64,000 nt of DNA from FEN-1219 sp964503125 (GCA_964503125.1 CAZCZE010000009.1:109009-173008), one strand, 5' to 3'; shown: positions 1 through 8,756, counted from the stretch's first letter. Notes: generated from the sequence alone by a model not told the origin. Translations and numbers: made by a program.

Positions 1-2
1 TG

Positions 3-2102
3 GCCGCGTGGATGGATCGCGACACGGTCACGTTCACGCAGATGGGCGGCGAGGGGGCCACCTGGATCGGGCAGGCGCCGTTCACGGAAACCCAGCACGT
101 GTTCCAGAACTTGGGCGACGGCACGTATGCGCACTCGGGCACGCTCGCGATCCGCGCGGCCGTCGCCGCGGGCGTCAACATGACCTACAAGATTCTGTTC
201 AACGACGCCGTCGCGATGACGGGCGGCCAGCCCGTCGAAGGGCACCTGACCGTCACAGGCGTTGCGCAGCAGCTCGTCGGCGAGGGCGTGAAGCCGATCA
301 TCGTCGTGACCGACGAGCCCAAGAAATACGCGGGCGGCGCGGGCCTGCCGCCGTCGGTCACCGTCCATCACCGCCGCGAGCTCGAGCGTTTGCAGCGCGA
401 GCTGCGCGAGGTGCGCGGCGTCTCGGCGCTCATCTACGATCAGACCTGCGCCGCGGAGCTGCACCGCAAGCGCAAGCGCGGCTCGGTTCCGACGCCCGAT
501 CGGCGCGTCGTCATCAACGAGCTCGTCTGCGAAGGCTGCGGTGACTGCAACGTGCAATCGAACTGTCTCTCGGTCGTGGCGCTCGAGACCGAGTTCGGCC
601 GCAAGCGGCGCATCAATCAGTCGTCGTGCAATCAAGACTTCAGCTGCTTGAACGGCTTCTGCCCGAGCTTCGTGACGCTGCGCGGCGCGAAACGCAACCC
701 GCCGCGGCCGCTGGCTACGGCCGCCGTGCCGAGCTTGCCGTCGCCGCCGCAGGCACCGCTCGCCGGCGTGTACAACGCCTTGATCGCCGGCGTAGGCGGC
801 ACGGGTGTCATCACGGCCAGCGGCCTGCTCGGGCTCGCGGCACACCTCGAGGGCAAGGCCGTCGTGCAGCTCGATCAGACCGGGCTCGCGCAGAAGTACG
901 GCGCCGTGCTCTCGCATGTGCGCATCGCGGCCGATGCAACGCGCCTGCACGGGATGCGGATCCCTGCGGGCCAAGTCGATCTCCTGCTCGGCGCCGATCT
1001 CATCGTCGCGGCCGGGCGGGAGCCGCTGTCGATGCTCGCGACCGACCGGTCAGCGGTGATCGTCAATACCTACGAGGAGATGCCGTCGGACTTCATTCGC
1101 GATCGCGACTTCACGTTCCCGGGCCAGGCGCTACTCGAGGCGTTGCGCGCCGCAGGGCGCAGCGACGCGCTCGCGACCCTCGACGCCACGCGCTTGGCTT
1201 CGGCGCTGCTCGGCGACAGTATCGGCGCCAACGTGCTCATGCTCGGGTTCGCGTTCCAGCGCGGCTGGCTGCCCGTGTCGGGCGAGTCGCTGTACCGCGC
1301 GCTTGAGCTCTACGGACGCAACGTCGACGAGAACAAAAGCGCGTTCGATTGGGGCCGCTTCGCGGCCGAGAGCCCCGCGAGCGTCGAGCGGCTCGCGCGG
1401 GCGAAAGACGGCGAGAAACCGATCGCCGCCACGCTCGACGAGGCGCTCGCAAGGCGCACGGAGTTCCTCACGGCCTACCAGGATCGCGCCTACGCCGAGC
1501 GCTATCGCGCGGGCGTCGCGCGCGTCGCGGCGGCCGAGCAGCGCGTGCGTCCCGGGAGCCGCGCGCTCGAGGAGGCCGTCGCGCGCCACTACTTCGGGGT
1601 CCTGGCCTACAAGGACGAATACGAGGTCGCGCGACTGCACACGGAGACCGGTTTCCTCGAGAGCATCAAGCGGAACTTCGGCGCCGGCGCGCGCGCGAGC
1701 TTCAACCTGTCGCCGCCGCTCCTCGCGCGGCTCGATCCTGCGACGGGCCGGCCGCGAAAATACGAGCTCGGCCCGTGGCTGGTGCCGGTGCTGCGCGTGC
1801 TCGCGAAGCTCAAATGGCTGCGCGGCACGAAGCTCGATCCCTTCCGCTTCGGCGCGGACCGGCGACTCGAGCGCGAGCTGCTCGCGCGCTACGAGGGGTC
1901 GCTCGAGCGCATCGTCGCGGAGCTCGAGGAGGCGCGCTTCGAGCTTGCGGTCTCGCTTGCGTCGCTGCCTGGGCAAGTGCGTGGGTTCGGGCCCGTCAAG
2001 CGCGCTGCCGCGGTGCGCGCGCGCACGGCCGAGCAGGAGCTCTGGGAACAGTGGCGCGCACCGGCTGCGCGTACGGAGCGGCGGCGAGCCAGCGCGGCGT
2101 AA
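3..2102 (+). CDS. Indolepyruvate ferredoxin oxidoreductase, fused alpha/beta form (5' truncated by window)
   Basis: This enzyme oxidatively decarboxylates aryl-pyruvates from aromatic amino-acid breakdown to aryl-acetyl-CoA, passing electrons to ferredoxin in the cytoplasm. The reading frame is open from the first base, so the N-terminal part lies outside the window; about 700 codons remain of a family usually near 1150. In order they show the end of the thiamine-diphosphate domain (GGEGATWIGQAPFT near the start), a cysteine-rich ferredoxin-like segment (CEGCGDCNVQSNC, then several more Cys around 630-670 nt), and a pyruvate-ferredoxin-oxidoreductase gamma domain with its GVGGTGVIT nucleotide motif near 790 nt. 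The C-terminal region has the DUF6537-like helical look of the fused family. It ends 5 bp from a convergent regulator gene. The family assignment is firm; the substrate is inferred. Confidence 0.93.
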   Translation, partial: AAWMDRDTVTFTQMGGEGATWIGQAPFTETQHVFQNLGDGTYAHSGTLAIRAAVAAGVNMTYKILFNDAVAMTGGQPVEGHLTVTGVAQQLVGEGVKPIIVVTDEPKKYAGGAGLPPSVTVHHRRELERLQRELREVRGVSALIYDQTCAAELHRKRKRGSVPTPDRRVVINELVCEGCGDCNVQSNCLSVVALETEFGRKRRINQSSCNQDFSCLNGFCPSFVTLRGAKRNPPRPLATAAVPSLPSPPQAPLAGVYNALIAGVGGTGVITASGLLGLAAHLEGKAVVQLDQTGLAQKYGAVLSHVRIAADATRLHGMRIPAGQVDLLLGADLIVAAGREPLSMLATDRSAVIVNTYEEMPSDFIRDRDFTFPGQALLEALRAAGRSDALATLDATRLASALLGDSIGANVLMLGFAFQRGWLPVSGESLYRALELYGRNVDENKSAFDWGRFAAESPASVERLARAKDGEKPIAATLDEALARRTEFLTAYQDRAYAERYRAGVARVAAAEQRVRPGSRALEEAVARHYFGVLAYKDEYEVARLHTETGFLESIKRNFGAGARASFNLSPPLLARLDPATGRPRKYELGPWLVPVLRVLAKLKWLRGTKLDPFRFGADRRLERELLARYEGSLERIVAELEEARFELAVSLASLPGQVRGFGPVKRAAAVRARTAEQELWEQWRAPAARTERRRASAA

Positions 2103-2107
2103 GCGCC

Positions 2108-2392
2108 CTAGATCTCAGCGAGGGCTTCGGTGCCGCCGGCTCTACCAGACGCGGTTGCCGCGCTCGCTTCGTCACGTGCATTCGCGTCCGGCGGCTCGAA
2201 GGCGAAGAGATCGCCGGGCTGACACGCCAGAACCTCGCAGAGCTTCTCGAGCGTGCTGAAGCGCACGGCGCGCGCGCGCCCCGTCTTGAGCACCGATAGG
2301 TTCTGCGGCGTGATGCCGACGCGTTCCGCGAGCTCGTTGAGCCGCATCTTGCGCCGCGCGAGCATGACGTCGACGTTGACGACGATGGGCAT
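2108..2392 (-). CDS. Cro/C1-type helix-turn-helix regulator (partner of DUF2975 protein)
   Basis: A 94-residue DNA-binding protein. The N-terminal two thirds is an HTH of the short Cro/C1 class: MLARRKMRLNELAERVGI, then TPQNLSVLKTGRARAVRF and LEKLCEVLACQPGDLF. The last 25 residues are low-complexity Ala/Gly. The start at 2392 (ATG) is chosen because the family begins with a short basic lead such as MPIVVNVDVMLA; the longer open frame upstream overlaps the preceding gene and has no similarity. It lies 14 bp behind the DUF2975 gene on the same strand. This two-gene arrangement is widespread, with the membrane protein thought to control or be controlled by the regulator. Target genes are unknown. 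Confidence 0.88.
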   Translation of the reverse strand: MPIVVNVDVMLARRKMRLNELAERVGITPQNLSVLKTGRARAVRFSTLEKLCEVLACQPGDLFAFEPPDANARDEASAATASGRAGGTEALAEI

Positions 2393-2406
2393 GCGGTTGT
2401 CCTCAG

Positions 2407-2970
2407 TTAGACGGTGAGCTCGGCTTCGCTGCGCAGACGCTCGGCGTCCTCGTTCGCGCGCCGGCCGACCTCGAGGATCCACGAGACGAGCACGATCAGG
2501 CTGCCCGCCAGCACGAACATCAGCGACTGCGGCGAGAGCTCGAGAGACGACAAGTAGGACACGGCCTCGGGCGGCACGACGCCGGCGCTGAGCAGCAGGG
2601 CGGACAGCAAGGGCAACAGGACTTCCAGGGCTCCGAGCGCCATCAGGATCGCGCCGACGCGCCGAAGTCTCCGCACGTTGGCGGCCGTGTAGATCGCCCC
2701 ACGGCCGAGATCGCGGAACAGCGCGTAGAGGTAGGCGATTGCGACCGCCACCAGCGCGAATGCGAGCACCCTACCGAGAGCAGTGAGGCCGATGCTCGGC
2801 CAGCTCGCGTAGAACTCGACGCCCACGACGAACAGCGCGACTAGCACGGTGACGGGTCCCGCCATCGCGAGGACGACGAACAGGACGAGGCAGCACGCCT
2901 GGGCGTAGCGGGCGTACCGCTGCACCTTGGCCAGTTCCTTCGGGGGATCGAGCTCCATCGGGGTCTCCAC
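2407..2970 (-). CDS. DUF2975 family four-helix membrane protein
   Basis: A 187-residue integral membrane protein with four hydrophobic stretches, near residues 25-52, 65-86, 104-130 and 150-168, and charged linkers such as RDLGRGAIYTAANVRRLRR between the second and third. The closing segment (ILEVGRRANEDAERLRSEAE) is the usual C-terminal signature of DUF2975, directly preceding a Cro/C1 regulator. No enzymatic motif is visible. A second Met at residue 5 could also serve as start. Upstream, 2971-3123 is conspicuously AT-rich for this genome and carries a palindrome, so the promoter of the pair probably lies there. Function is unknown; membrane stress sensing is a guess made for the family and is not shown here. 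Confidence 0.85.
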   Translation of the reverse strand: METPMELDPPKELAKVQRYARYAQACCLVLFVVLAMAGPVTVLVALFVVGVEFYASWPSIGLTALGRVLAFALVAVAIAYLYALFRDLGRGAIYTAANVRRLRRVGAILMALGALEVLLPLLSALLLSAGVVPPEAVSYLSSLELSPQSLMFVLAGSLIVLVSWILEVGRRANEDAERLRSEAELTV

Positions 2971-3010
2971 AGCGGACAGACGATCCGCTCATGTTAGAAG
3001 ACAGATCTTG

Positions 3011-3040
3011 TTTGTCAATCAAAAATTGTCGACAAACGAT
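3011..3040 (-). promoter_or_regulatory. AT-rich upstream region with 10-bp palindrome
   Basis: Positions 2993-3050 are far richer in A/T than the surrounding sequence and sit just upstream of the DUF2975/HTH gene pair. Within it TTGTCGACAA at 3026-3035 is a perfect palindrome, and TTGTC recurs at 3012-3016. This is a plausible promoter with an operator, possibly for autoregulation by the HTH protein. No clear -35/-10 pair can be fixed by eye. Confidence 0.4.
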
Positions 3041-3123
3041 AAAAATGTGACGCAGAGCGATTTTGTTCCGTGACCTATCGGCCCCGGCGACGCCAAGCGC
3101 TCGAGTGGGTTGGGCCAGCGCGT

Positions 3124-3468
3124 TCAGCGCGGGCGGCGCCCCGACTCGGCCGCGGTCGCGCAGCGGATGCAACGATCCGCGAACGGATAGGCCTCGAGCC
3201 GCGCCATCGGAATGTGCTCGCCGCAGTCGGCGCAGACGCCGTAGGTCTGATTCTTGATCTGATCGAGCGCCTTCGCGATTTTCGTGATCTCCGTGCGCGC
3301 TTCGTTGCCCAGCGCGTCGACGACCTCGGCGTTCTCGAGCTCCTGGGCCTGCTCCTGCGAGTCGGCACTGCGCCCGGCCGTGAGGTTCTCCTTGAGGCGT
3401 GCGAGGCGCTGGACGAGCTCGGCCTGCTTGGCGATGAGATCGGCTTGTATCCGCGCGTACTGATCCAT
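3124..3468 (-). CDS. DksA/TraR-type zinc-finger protein
   Basis: A 114-residue protein with the DksA/TraR layout: an N-terminal coiled coil (about residues 1-70, with repeated Leu/Ala heptads such as KQAELVQRLARLKENL) and a C-terminal zinc finger of four cysteines, CADC at 79-82 and CIRC at 100-103, embedded in YGVCADCGEHIPMARLEAYP. DksA-family proteins enter the RNA polymerase secondary channel and modulate initiation, often with ppGpp. The acidic tip residues that define genuine DksA cannot be judged confidently here, so this may be a DksA-like paralogue. Start 3468 (ATG) has a GGGGGA ten bases upstream; an alternative ATG at 3522 would add 18 residues without similarity. Confidence 0.85.
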   Translation of the reverse strand: MDQYARIQADLIAKQAELVQRLARLKENLTAGRSADSQEQAQELENAEVVDALGNEARTEITKIAKALDQIKNQTYGVCADCGEHIPMARLEAYPFADRCIRCATAAESGRRPR

Positions 3469-3600
3469 GTCGGTCACATCCCCCGGCGGCACTTGCAGCT
3501 GTTCCGCTGCGCCGTCTAGCATCGAGGGCGCGCGGTGATTCGAATGTTCGTGTCGGCAAGAGCATAGCTCGTCAGCGCTCGCGAAGCAGCAGGGTGCCTC

Positions 3601-4302
3601 ATGCGGCTCTTGGCCGGAACCAGCGGATTCTCGTACAAGGAGTGGCTCGGGGAGTTCTATCCCGACAAGCTCGCCGCCAACAAGATGCTTAGGTTTTACG
3701 CGACGCGACTGCCGACCGTCGAGATCAACAACACCTTCCATCGAATGCCGAACCCGGCCATGATCCAGGGCTGGCGTGCGCAGGTTCCGCCGTCGTTCTC
3801 GTTCGCGATCAAGGCGCCGCGCCGGATTTCGCACGTGCAGCGCCTTCGCGACTCTGCCGCGGACGTGCAGGTTCTGCTGGCCGCGCTCGCGGAGCTCGGC
3901 CCGTCGTTCGGCTCGCTGCTCGTGCAGTTGCCGCCGCACGCGAAATGCGATGCGCCGGCGCTCGAGGCTTTCTTAAGCCATTTGCCGGCGGCGTGCAGAA
4001 CCGCGTTCGAGTTTCGCAATCCGACGTGGGTCGTGCCGCCCGTGCTCGAGCTGCTGCGCCGTCACAACGCGGCGCTCGTGCAAAGCGAGAGTGCCGACGG
4101 GTTCGAGCCGCTGCCCTGGACGGCGGACTGGGCGTATTTGCGCTTGCGCAAGGCTGCCTACACGGAGCGCGAGCTCATGACGTGGCTCGCGCGTCTCGAA
4201 GACGCCGGCGTCGGCGAGGCCCAGGTGTTCTTCAAGCACGAGGACGCGGCGACGGGCCCGAAGCTCGCGCAGCGCCTGCTCGAGCTGGCGCAGCGACTTT
4301 AG
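3601..4302 (+). CDS. DUF72 (YecE-like) family protein
   Basis: A 233-residue protein of the DUF72 family, a TIM-barrel-like fold with conserved residues lining a putative active site but no proven reaction. The family signature is clear from the first residues: AGTSGFSYKEWLGEFYP, then VEINNTFHRMP near residues 40-50 and FSFAIKAPRRISHVQRL near 65-82. Later FEFRNPTW and YLRLRK match conserved strands. Length is close to the normal 240-250 residues. The ATG at 3601 lies 132 bp from the divergent DksA-like gene, so the two probably have separate promoters in the intervening stretch, in which I see no other feature. It is convergent with the MerR-TPR gene, 3 bp away. Confidence 0.87.
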   Translation: MRLLAGTSGFSYKEWLGEFYPDKLAANKMLRFYATRLPTVEINNTFHRMPNPAMIQGWRAQVPPSFSFAIKAPRRISHVQRLRDSAADVQVLLAALAELGPSFGSLLVQLPPHAKCDAPALEAFLSHLPAACRTAFEFRNPTWVVPPVLELLRRHNAALVQSESADGFEPLPWTADWAYLRLRKAAYTERELMTWLARLEDAGVGEAQVFFKHEDAATGPKLAQRLLELAQRL

Positions 4303-4305
4303 GCG

Positions 4306-5142
4306 TCAGTCGGTGCGGTCGCGTGTCAGCGCGCGGAAGCGACTGAAGTGCCGCAGCGCCGCCTGTTGGTCGCCCGTCTGCTGATAGAGGCGGGCCAAGT
4401 TGAAGTGCACGTCGGCGACGCGCGGGTCGACACGCACGGCCTCGCGATACTGCTCGATGGCGTCCGCGGTCGCGCCGCGATCTTCGAGCACGACGCCGAG
4501 ATTGAAGCGCGCCGTCGGATGGTTGGGCTCGATCTCGAGCGCTTCGCGATAGAGCCGCTCGGCCTCGTCGAGCGACTTCGCGACGTGCCGCAGGCGGCCC
4601 AAGTTGATGTGCGCGGCCACGTGTCGCGGTTCGGCCGCGAGCACCTTGCGGTAGGCCGCTTCCGCTTCTGCAGTCGACCCGATCTGTTCGCTCTCGAGCG
4701 CCGCTTGGAACCAATCGTCGGTCGTCGATGCGGCGCGCAGCGCGCGCTGCACGGAGTCGCGCGCGAGCGGCGCGATCTTCTCGCCGAGCTCGCGCACGTC
4801 GAAGTCGAGCAGAGTCTGACGGGACTCGGGCTCCCAGCTGCTCAAGTGGTCGCGGACGATGACGCGGTCGCCGTCGATCTGCACGCGCACGGCCGAGAGC
4901 GGCCGGTCCGTCGGCAGCTGTTTCGCGAGCGCTTGCAGCGCTTTCGTGATGCGTCGCGCCGGCACCTTGGCGTCGCGCAGGCCTTTGGCCGTCCGCAGCA
5001 GCACGAGATCCTGAAACGAGTACGACGCGCGACCGTTGGCGTCCTGCTGCGGAGACACGACGCCGGAGCGCGCGAGCGCGCGCACGCGCGTGACGGTGAG
5101 TCCGAGGAGCTCGGCGACCTCGCGAGTCGAGTACGCCTTCAT
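4306..5142 (-). CDS. MerR-type HTH protein with C-terminal TPR repeats
   Basis: A 278-residue fusion. Residues 1-70 form a MerR-like winged helix (YSTREVAELLGLTVTRVRAL, then YSFQDLVLLRTAKGL). A linker to about 140 follows, then at least three tetratricopeptide repeats between about 150 and 270 (AEAAYRKVLAAEPRHVAAHI, AERLYREALEIEPNHPTARF, AIEQYREAVRVDPRVADVHF). It lacks the Cys residues of metal-sensing MerR proteins. It begins 6 bp after the ku stop codon on the same strand, so it is very likely co-transcribed with ku. This suggests a regulatory or scaffold role linked to end joining, which is inference from position only. It might instead control unrelated genes. Confidence 0.85.
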   Translation of the reverse strand: MKAYSTREVAELLGLTVTRVRALARSGVVSPQQDANGRASYSFQDLVLLRTAKGLRDAKVPARRITKALQALAKQLPTDRPLSAVRVQIDGDRVIVRDHLSSWEPESRQTLLDFDVRELGEKIAPLARDSVQRALRAASTTDDWFQAALESEQIGSTAEAEAAYRKVLAAEPRHVAAHINLGRLRHVAKSLDEAERLYREALEIEPNHPTARFNLGVVLEDRGATADAIEQYREAVRVDPRVADVHFNLARLYQQTGDQQAALRHFSRFRALTRDRTD

Positions 5143-5148
5143 GGGCGC

Positions 5149-6003
5149 CTACTTGGCGGCGCGCTTCTTAGCAGCGGCCTTGAGTCTCGCGACGGGTTTC
5201 TTGTCCGTGGCTTGCGCGGGTTTGCGCGAGGCGCCGGCCGCAAGGCTCGCCTTGAGCGCCTCCATGATGTCGATGATCTTGTGCTCGGGCTCGGCCGTCG
5301 GCGCGAGCGTGATGTCCTCGCCCTCGATCTTGCGCTGGATGAGCGCGAGCATGCGCTCGCGGACCTCGTCTTTGTAGCTCTCGGGCTTGAACTCGTCACT
5401 CGCGGCTTGCTCGACGAGCTGCGTGGCGAGCTTGACTTCGGCGGGCTTGAGCGTGGCGTCGTCGATCGGCACTTCGCTGAATGCGCGGAGCTCGTCGGGG
5501 TAGTGGAGTTGCTCCATGACGAGGCCTTTCTCCATGGGCCTCACCATGACGAGATACTGCTTGCCGCGCGCAGCGTACTTGCCGAGCGCCACGCGGCCCG
5601 TGTCGACGAGCACCTGCGCGAGCAGCTTGTAGGCCTTCGCGCCGCCCTTGTCCGTGCCGAGGTAATAGACCTTGTCGAGATAGCGGCGGTCGATTTCCTC
5701 GGCCTTCAAGAACTCGACGATGTCGATGGCGTGCGTGGCCGCGGCCTCGAGCGCTTTGAGCTCCTCGGGGTCGAACAGCACGTACTGATCTTTTGCGAAC
5801 TCGTAGCCTTTGACGATCTCCTCGCGCGGCACGACCTCGCCGGTGCGCGAGGAGATCAGCTGTTGCTTGACGCGCGAGCCGTCCTTCTTGTGCACCTGGT
5901 TGAACGCGAGAGCGCTTTTCGACTCCGCGGCCGTATAGAGCTTGACGGGGATCGACACGAGGCCGAACGAGATGGTGGCAGTCGACAAAGCTCGCGCTGG
6001 CAT
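5149..6003 (-). CDS. ku: Ku-like non-homologous end-joining protein
   Basis: Bacterial Ku forms a homodimeric ring on double-strand break ends and recruits LigD. The 284-residue product has the standard opening SFGLVSIPVKLYTA, the core SRTGEVVPREEIVKGYEFAKDQYV split across residues 50-75, VEFLKAEEIDRRYLDKVYYL near 95-115 and LIQRKIEGEDI near 230. A lysine/alanine-rich tail of the type that contacts DNA or LigD follows (KPAQATDKKPVARLKAAAKK). Start 6003 (ATG) yields the canonical MPARALSTATISFG N-terminus; 17 further upstream codons have no similarity. ku and ligD are divergent with only 22 bp between start codons, so their promoters must overlap each other or the coding ends. Confidence 0.97.
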   Translation of the reverse strand: MPARALSTATISFGLVSIPVKLYTAAESKSALAFNQVHKKDGSRVKQQLISSRTGEVVPREEIVKGYEFAKDQYVLFDPEELKALEAAATHAIDIVEFLKAEEIDRRYLDKVYYLGTDKGGAKAYKLLAQVLVDTGRVALGKYAARGKQYLVMVRPMEKGLVMEQLHYPDELRAFSEVPIDDATLKPAEVKLATQLVEQAASDEFKPESYKDEVRERMLALIQRKIEGEDITLAPTAEPEHKIIDIMEALKASLAAGASRKPAQATDKKPVARLKAAAKKRAAK

Positions 6004-6025
6004 GGGTCGATCATATATCCTCGAA

Positions 6026-8542
6026 ATGGCCGTGACAATAAAAAATAGTGGCAACTTAGAGACTTATCGCGCAAAGCGAAAGGCGGATCGAACTCCCGAG
6101 CCCTTCGGCGCCGCCGTCGTCGACGGCCAGCGGTTCGTCGTGCAACAGCACGCGGCGCGCAGGACGCACTATGACTTTCGGCTCGAGTTCGGGGGCGTGC
6201 TCAAGTCGTGGGCCGTCCCCAAAGGCCCGTCGCCGAACCCGGCCGACAAGCGGCTCGCCGTGCAGACCGAGGACCACCCCGTCGACTACGTCAATTTCGA
6301 AGGAGTCATTCCGCCCGACAACTATGGCGCAGGAGCCGTGATCGTCTGGGATCGCGGGCGCTGGGCGGCGCTCAACGACATCGCGGCCGGGTTCGACAAG
6401 GGCAAGCTGTTGTTCGAGCTGCGCGGCCACAAGCTGCGCGGCAGGTGGACGCTCGTCAAGACCAAGCGCGGCAAGAAGGAATGGCTGCTCATCAAGGAGC
6501 GCGACGCCTACGCGAGCGAAGAGACCACAGAGGACTATCCCGTGGGCTCGGTGCTGTCGGGGCGCACCGTGGAGCAGGTCGGCGCAGGCGACCCGCGCGG
6601 CGCCGCGCTCGCAACACGGTTGCGCAAGCAGGGCGCGCCGCGCCGCGAGCTGCGCGCCAAGGGTTTGAAGCCGATGCTCGCGACGCCCGGCAAGCCGTTT
6701 TCCGACGCGCGCTGGGTGTTCGAGCTCAAGTACGACGGCTATCGGTTGTTCGCCGAGAAGCACGACGGCCAGGTGACGCTCTACTCGCGCGCCGGCAACG
6801 ACTTCACGGCGACGTTCCCCGAGATCGTCGAGCTCGTCGCGGCGCTGCCGTTCGCGCGCTTCGTCCTCGACACCGAGGTCGTCGTGCTCGACGCGCGCGG
6901 GGCGCCGAGCTTCGCGCTGTTGCAGAAGCGCGGTCGGCTCACGCGCCGCGCCGACGTCGCGCGCGCCGCGCTCGATCTGCCCGCGAGCGCGTATGCGTTC
7001 GATCTCCTCGCGTTCGAGGGTTTCGATCTGCGCAATCTGCCGTTGGTCGATCGCAAGGCGGCGCTGCGCCGCATCCTGCCGACGGTCGGCGGGTTGCGTT
7101 ACTCGGAGCATTTCGAGGCGCAGGGCGAGGCCTTGTTCGCCGAGGCCGAGCGCATGGGGCTCGAAGGTATCATCGGTAAGCGCGCAGCCTCGCCATACTT
7201 GAGCAAGCGCTCGACGGACTGGATCAAGATCAATGCCGCGAAGTCGGACGACTTCGTCGTCGTCGGTTACTTGCGGCCGAAGCAGGGCGGCAAGGGCTTC
7301 GGCGCGCTGCTGCTCGCGCAGTATCGCAACGGCGTGCTCACGTACACGGGCCGTGTCGGCAGCGGCTTCACGCAACGCGACTTCAAAGCGCTCGAGCCGG
7401 CCCTGGCCGCAAAGCCCGCCGCCGAGCCGCCCGCGGGTGGCGCCGCAGAGCGCGGCGCCGTGTGGCTCGCCGGCGGTCCCGTCGTACAGGTGAAGTTCAA
7501 GCAGCGCACGACGGATGGACTGCTGCGGCAGCCCGTGTTCCTGCGTGTGCGTGACGACAAGCGCGCCGAGGAGTGCGTTTGGCAGACCGAGCTCGACGCC
7601 GCTCCCGACGACGCCGAGCCGGCCGCGGGCGTCGCCGACGAGCCGCCCGAGCAACCGACCGTCGCGTTCACGAATCGCGACAAGGTCTTCTGGCCCGCCG
7701 ACGGCTACACGAAGGGCGACCTCATCGCGTACTACGAGGGCGTGGCCGAATGGCTGCTGCCGTACCTTTTGGACCGGCCCGTTGTCCTCACACGCTACCC
7801 CGACGGCATCGACGGCAAGTCGTTCTTCCAGAAAGACGCGCCCGTCTATGCGCCGAAGTGGCTCAGGCTCGAGACGATGTGGAGCGAGCACGCCGAGCGT
7901 GAGATCCGCTACTTCGTGCTCGACGATCTGCCGTCGCTGCTCTACGTCGCCAACATGGGCACGATCCCGCTGCACGTGTGGTCGAGCCGCGTGGCCGCGC
8001 TCGAGCGCCCGGATTGGTGCATCCTCGACCTCGACCCGAAAGGCGCACCGCTCACCGACGTCATCGCGATCGCACGGCACATCCACGCGCTCTGCGAGGA
8101 CGTGGGGCTACCGAACTTCGTCAAGACGAGCGGCTCGACGGGCCTGCACGTGCTGATCCCGCTCGGTGCGCGCTACACCTACGAGCAGTCGCGCACGCTC
8201 GCGGAGCTGCTCGCGCGCTTCACGGCCAAGTCGCTGCCCGAGATCGCGACGATCGTGCGCTCGGTATCCGACCGCGACGGCAAGGTGTACCTCGATTACC
8301 TGCAGAACGGCCACGGGCGGCTGCTCGTCTCGCCGTTCTGCGTGCGGCCGCTGCCCCGTGCGCCCGTCTCGATGCCCATGACGTGGCCGCAGGTCAACAA
8401 GCGCCTCAAGCTCGAGCGCTTCAACATCCGCACGGCGCGCCGCTGGCTGCGCGAGCACGGCGATCCGCTCACCGGCGTGCTCACGGAGTCGATCGACATG
8501 CTGGCCGCCGTCGATGCGCTAACGCGGCGGCTCGCGAAATGA
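6026..8542 (+). CDS. ligD: Multifunctional ATP-dependent DNA ligase D
   Basis: An 838-residue repair enzyme that processes and seals breaks held by Ku. Domain order is phosphoesterase, ligase, polymerase, as in Pseudomonas. The phosphoesterase residues fall at H42, H48, D50, R52, H84 and Y88, the same numbers as in P. aeruginosa LigD, which supports the ATG at 6026 over upstream starts. The ligase nucleophile is K235 in ELKYDGYR, followed by EGIIGKR. A primase-type polymerase domain starts near residue 550 (DKVFWPADGYTKGDL) with metal-binding D668 and D670 in LDLDPKG and the SGSTGLHVLIPLG motif. All expected catalytic residues appear intact. It is divergent from ku, as is typical for two-component bacterial NHEJ. 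Confidence 0.97.
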   Translation: MAVTIKNSGNLETYRAKRKADRTPEPFGAAVVDGQRFVVQQHAARRTHYDFRLEFGGVLKSWAVPKGPSPNPADKRLAVQTEDHPVDYVNFEGVIPPDNYGAGAVIVWDRGRWAALNDIAAGFDKGKLLFELRGHKLRGRWTLVKTKRGKKEWLLIKERDAYASEETTEDYPVGSVLSGRTVEQVGAGDPRGAALATRLRKQGAPRRELRAKGLKPMLATPGKPFSDARWVFELKYDGYRLFAEKHDGQVTLYSRAGNDFTATFPEIVELVAALPFARFVLDTEVVVLDARGAPSFALLQKRGRLTRRADVARAALDLPASAYAFDLLAFEGFDLRNLPLVDRKAALRRILPTVGGLRYSEHFEAQGEALFAEAERMGLEGIIGKRAASPYLSKRSTDWIKINAAKSDDFVVVGYLRPKQGGKGFGALLLAQYRNGVLTYTGRVGSGFTQRDFKALEPALAAKPAAEPPAGGAAERGAVWLAGGPVVQVKFKQRTTDGLLRQPVFLRVRDDKRAEECVWQTELDAAPDDAEPAAGVADEPPEQPTVAFTNRDKVFWPADGYTKGDLIAYYEGVAEWLLPYLLDRPVVLTRYPDGIDGKSFFQKDAPVYAPKWLRLETMWSEHAEREIRYFVLDDLPSLLYVANMGTIPLHVWSSRVAALERPDWCILDLDPKGAPLTDVIAIARHIHALCEDVGLPNFVKTSGSTGLHVLIPLGARYTYEQSRTLAELLARFTAKSLPEIATIVRSVSDRDGKVYLDYLQNGHGRLLVSPFCVRPLPRAPVSMPMTWPQVNKRLKLERFNIRTARRWLREHGDPLTGVLTESIDMLAAVDALTRRLAK

Positions 8543-8756
8543 AGCTGTAAAATACGCCCGACGGTGCAGCGGCCACCCCGGCGCCCGGTGGCACGGGGTA
8601 GGACGAAGGGCCTATCCCGGCTGGCACTCACGGAAGCGTAGGGCGCGATAGGTCTTCTTAGATGCGTTTTGGCAAGATGCCAGCGGTTAAGGACGGTCGC
8701 TCGTGCGGAAACCCGTGACCCTATCGGCACTCGCGAGTACGGGGATCTCTTTGGCC
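8543..8756 (+). other. Gene-free stretch with possible structured RNA
   Basis: No coding gene is visible between ligD and the next start codon. TAAAAT at 8549-8554 could be a -10 element. Downstream, CCTATC (8611-8616) can pair with GATAGG (8647-8652), and TGGCA-AGA-TGCCA (8670-8682) forms a compact hairpin. The sequence does not look like RNase P, tmRNA, SRP or 6S RNA, nor like a riboswitch I recognise. It may be a leader of the following gene, a small RNA or nothing. Confidence 0.25.

Noticed and set aside
5942..6025. ligD start at upstream ATGs (5942 or 6002)
   Set aside because: They overlap ku coding sequence, and the catalytic residues then lose their agreement with the Pseudomonas LigD numbering.
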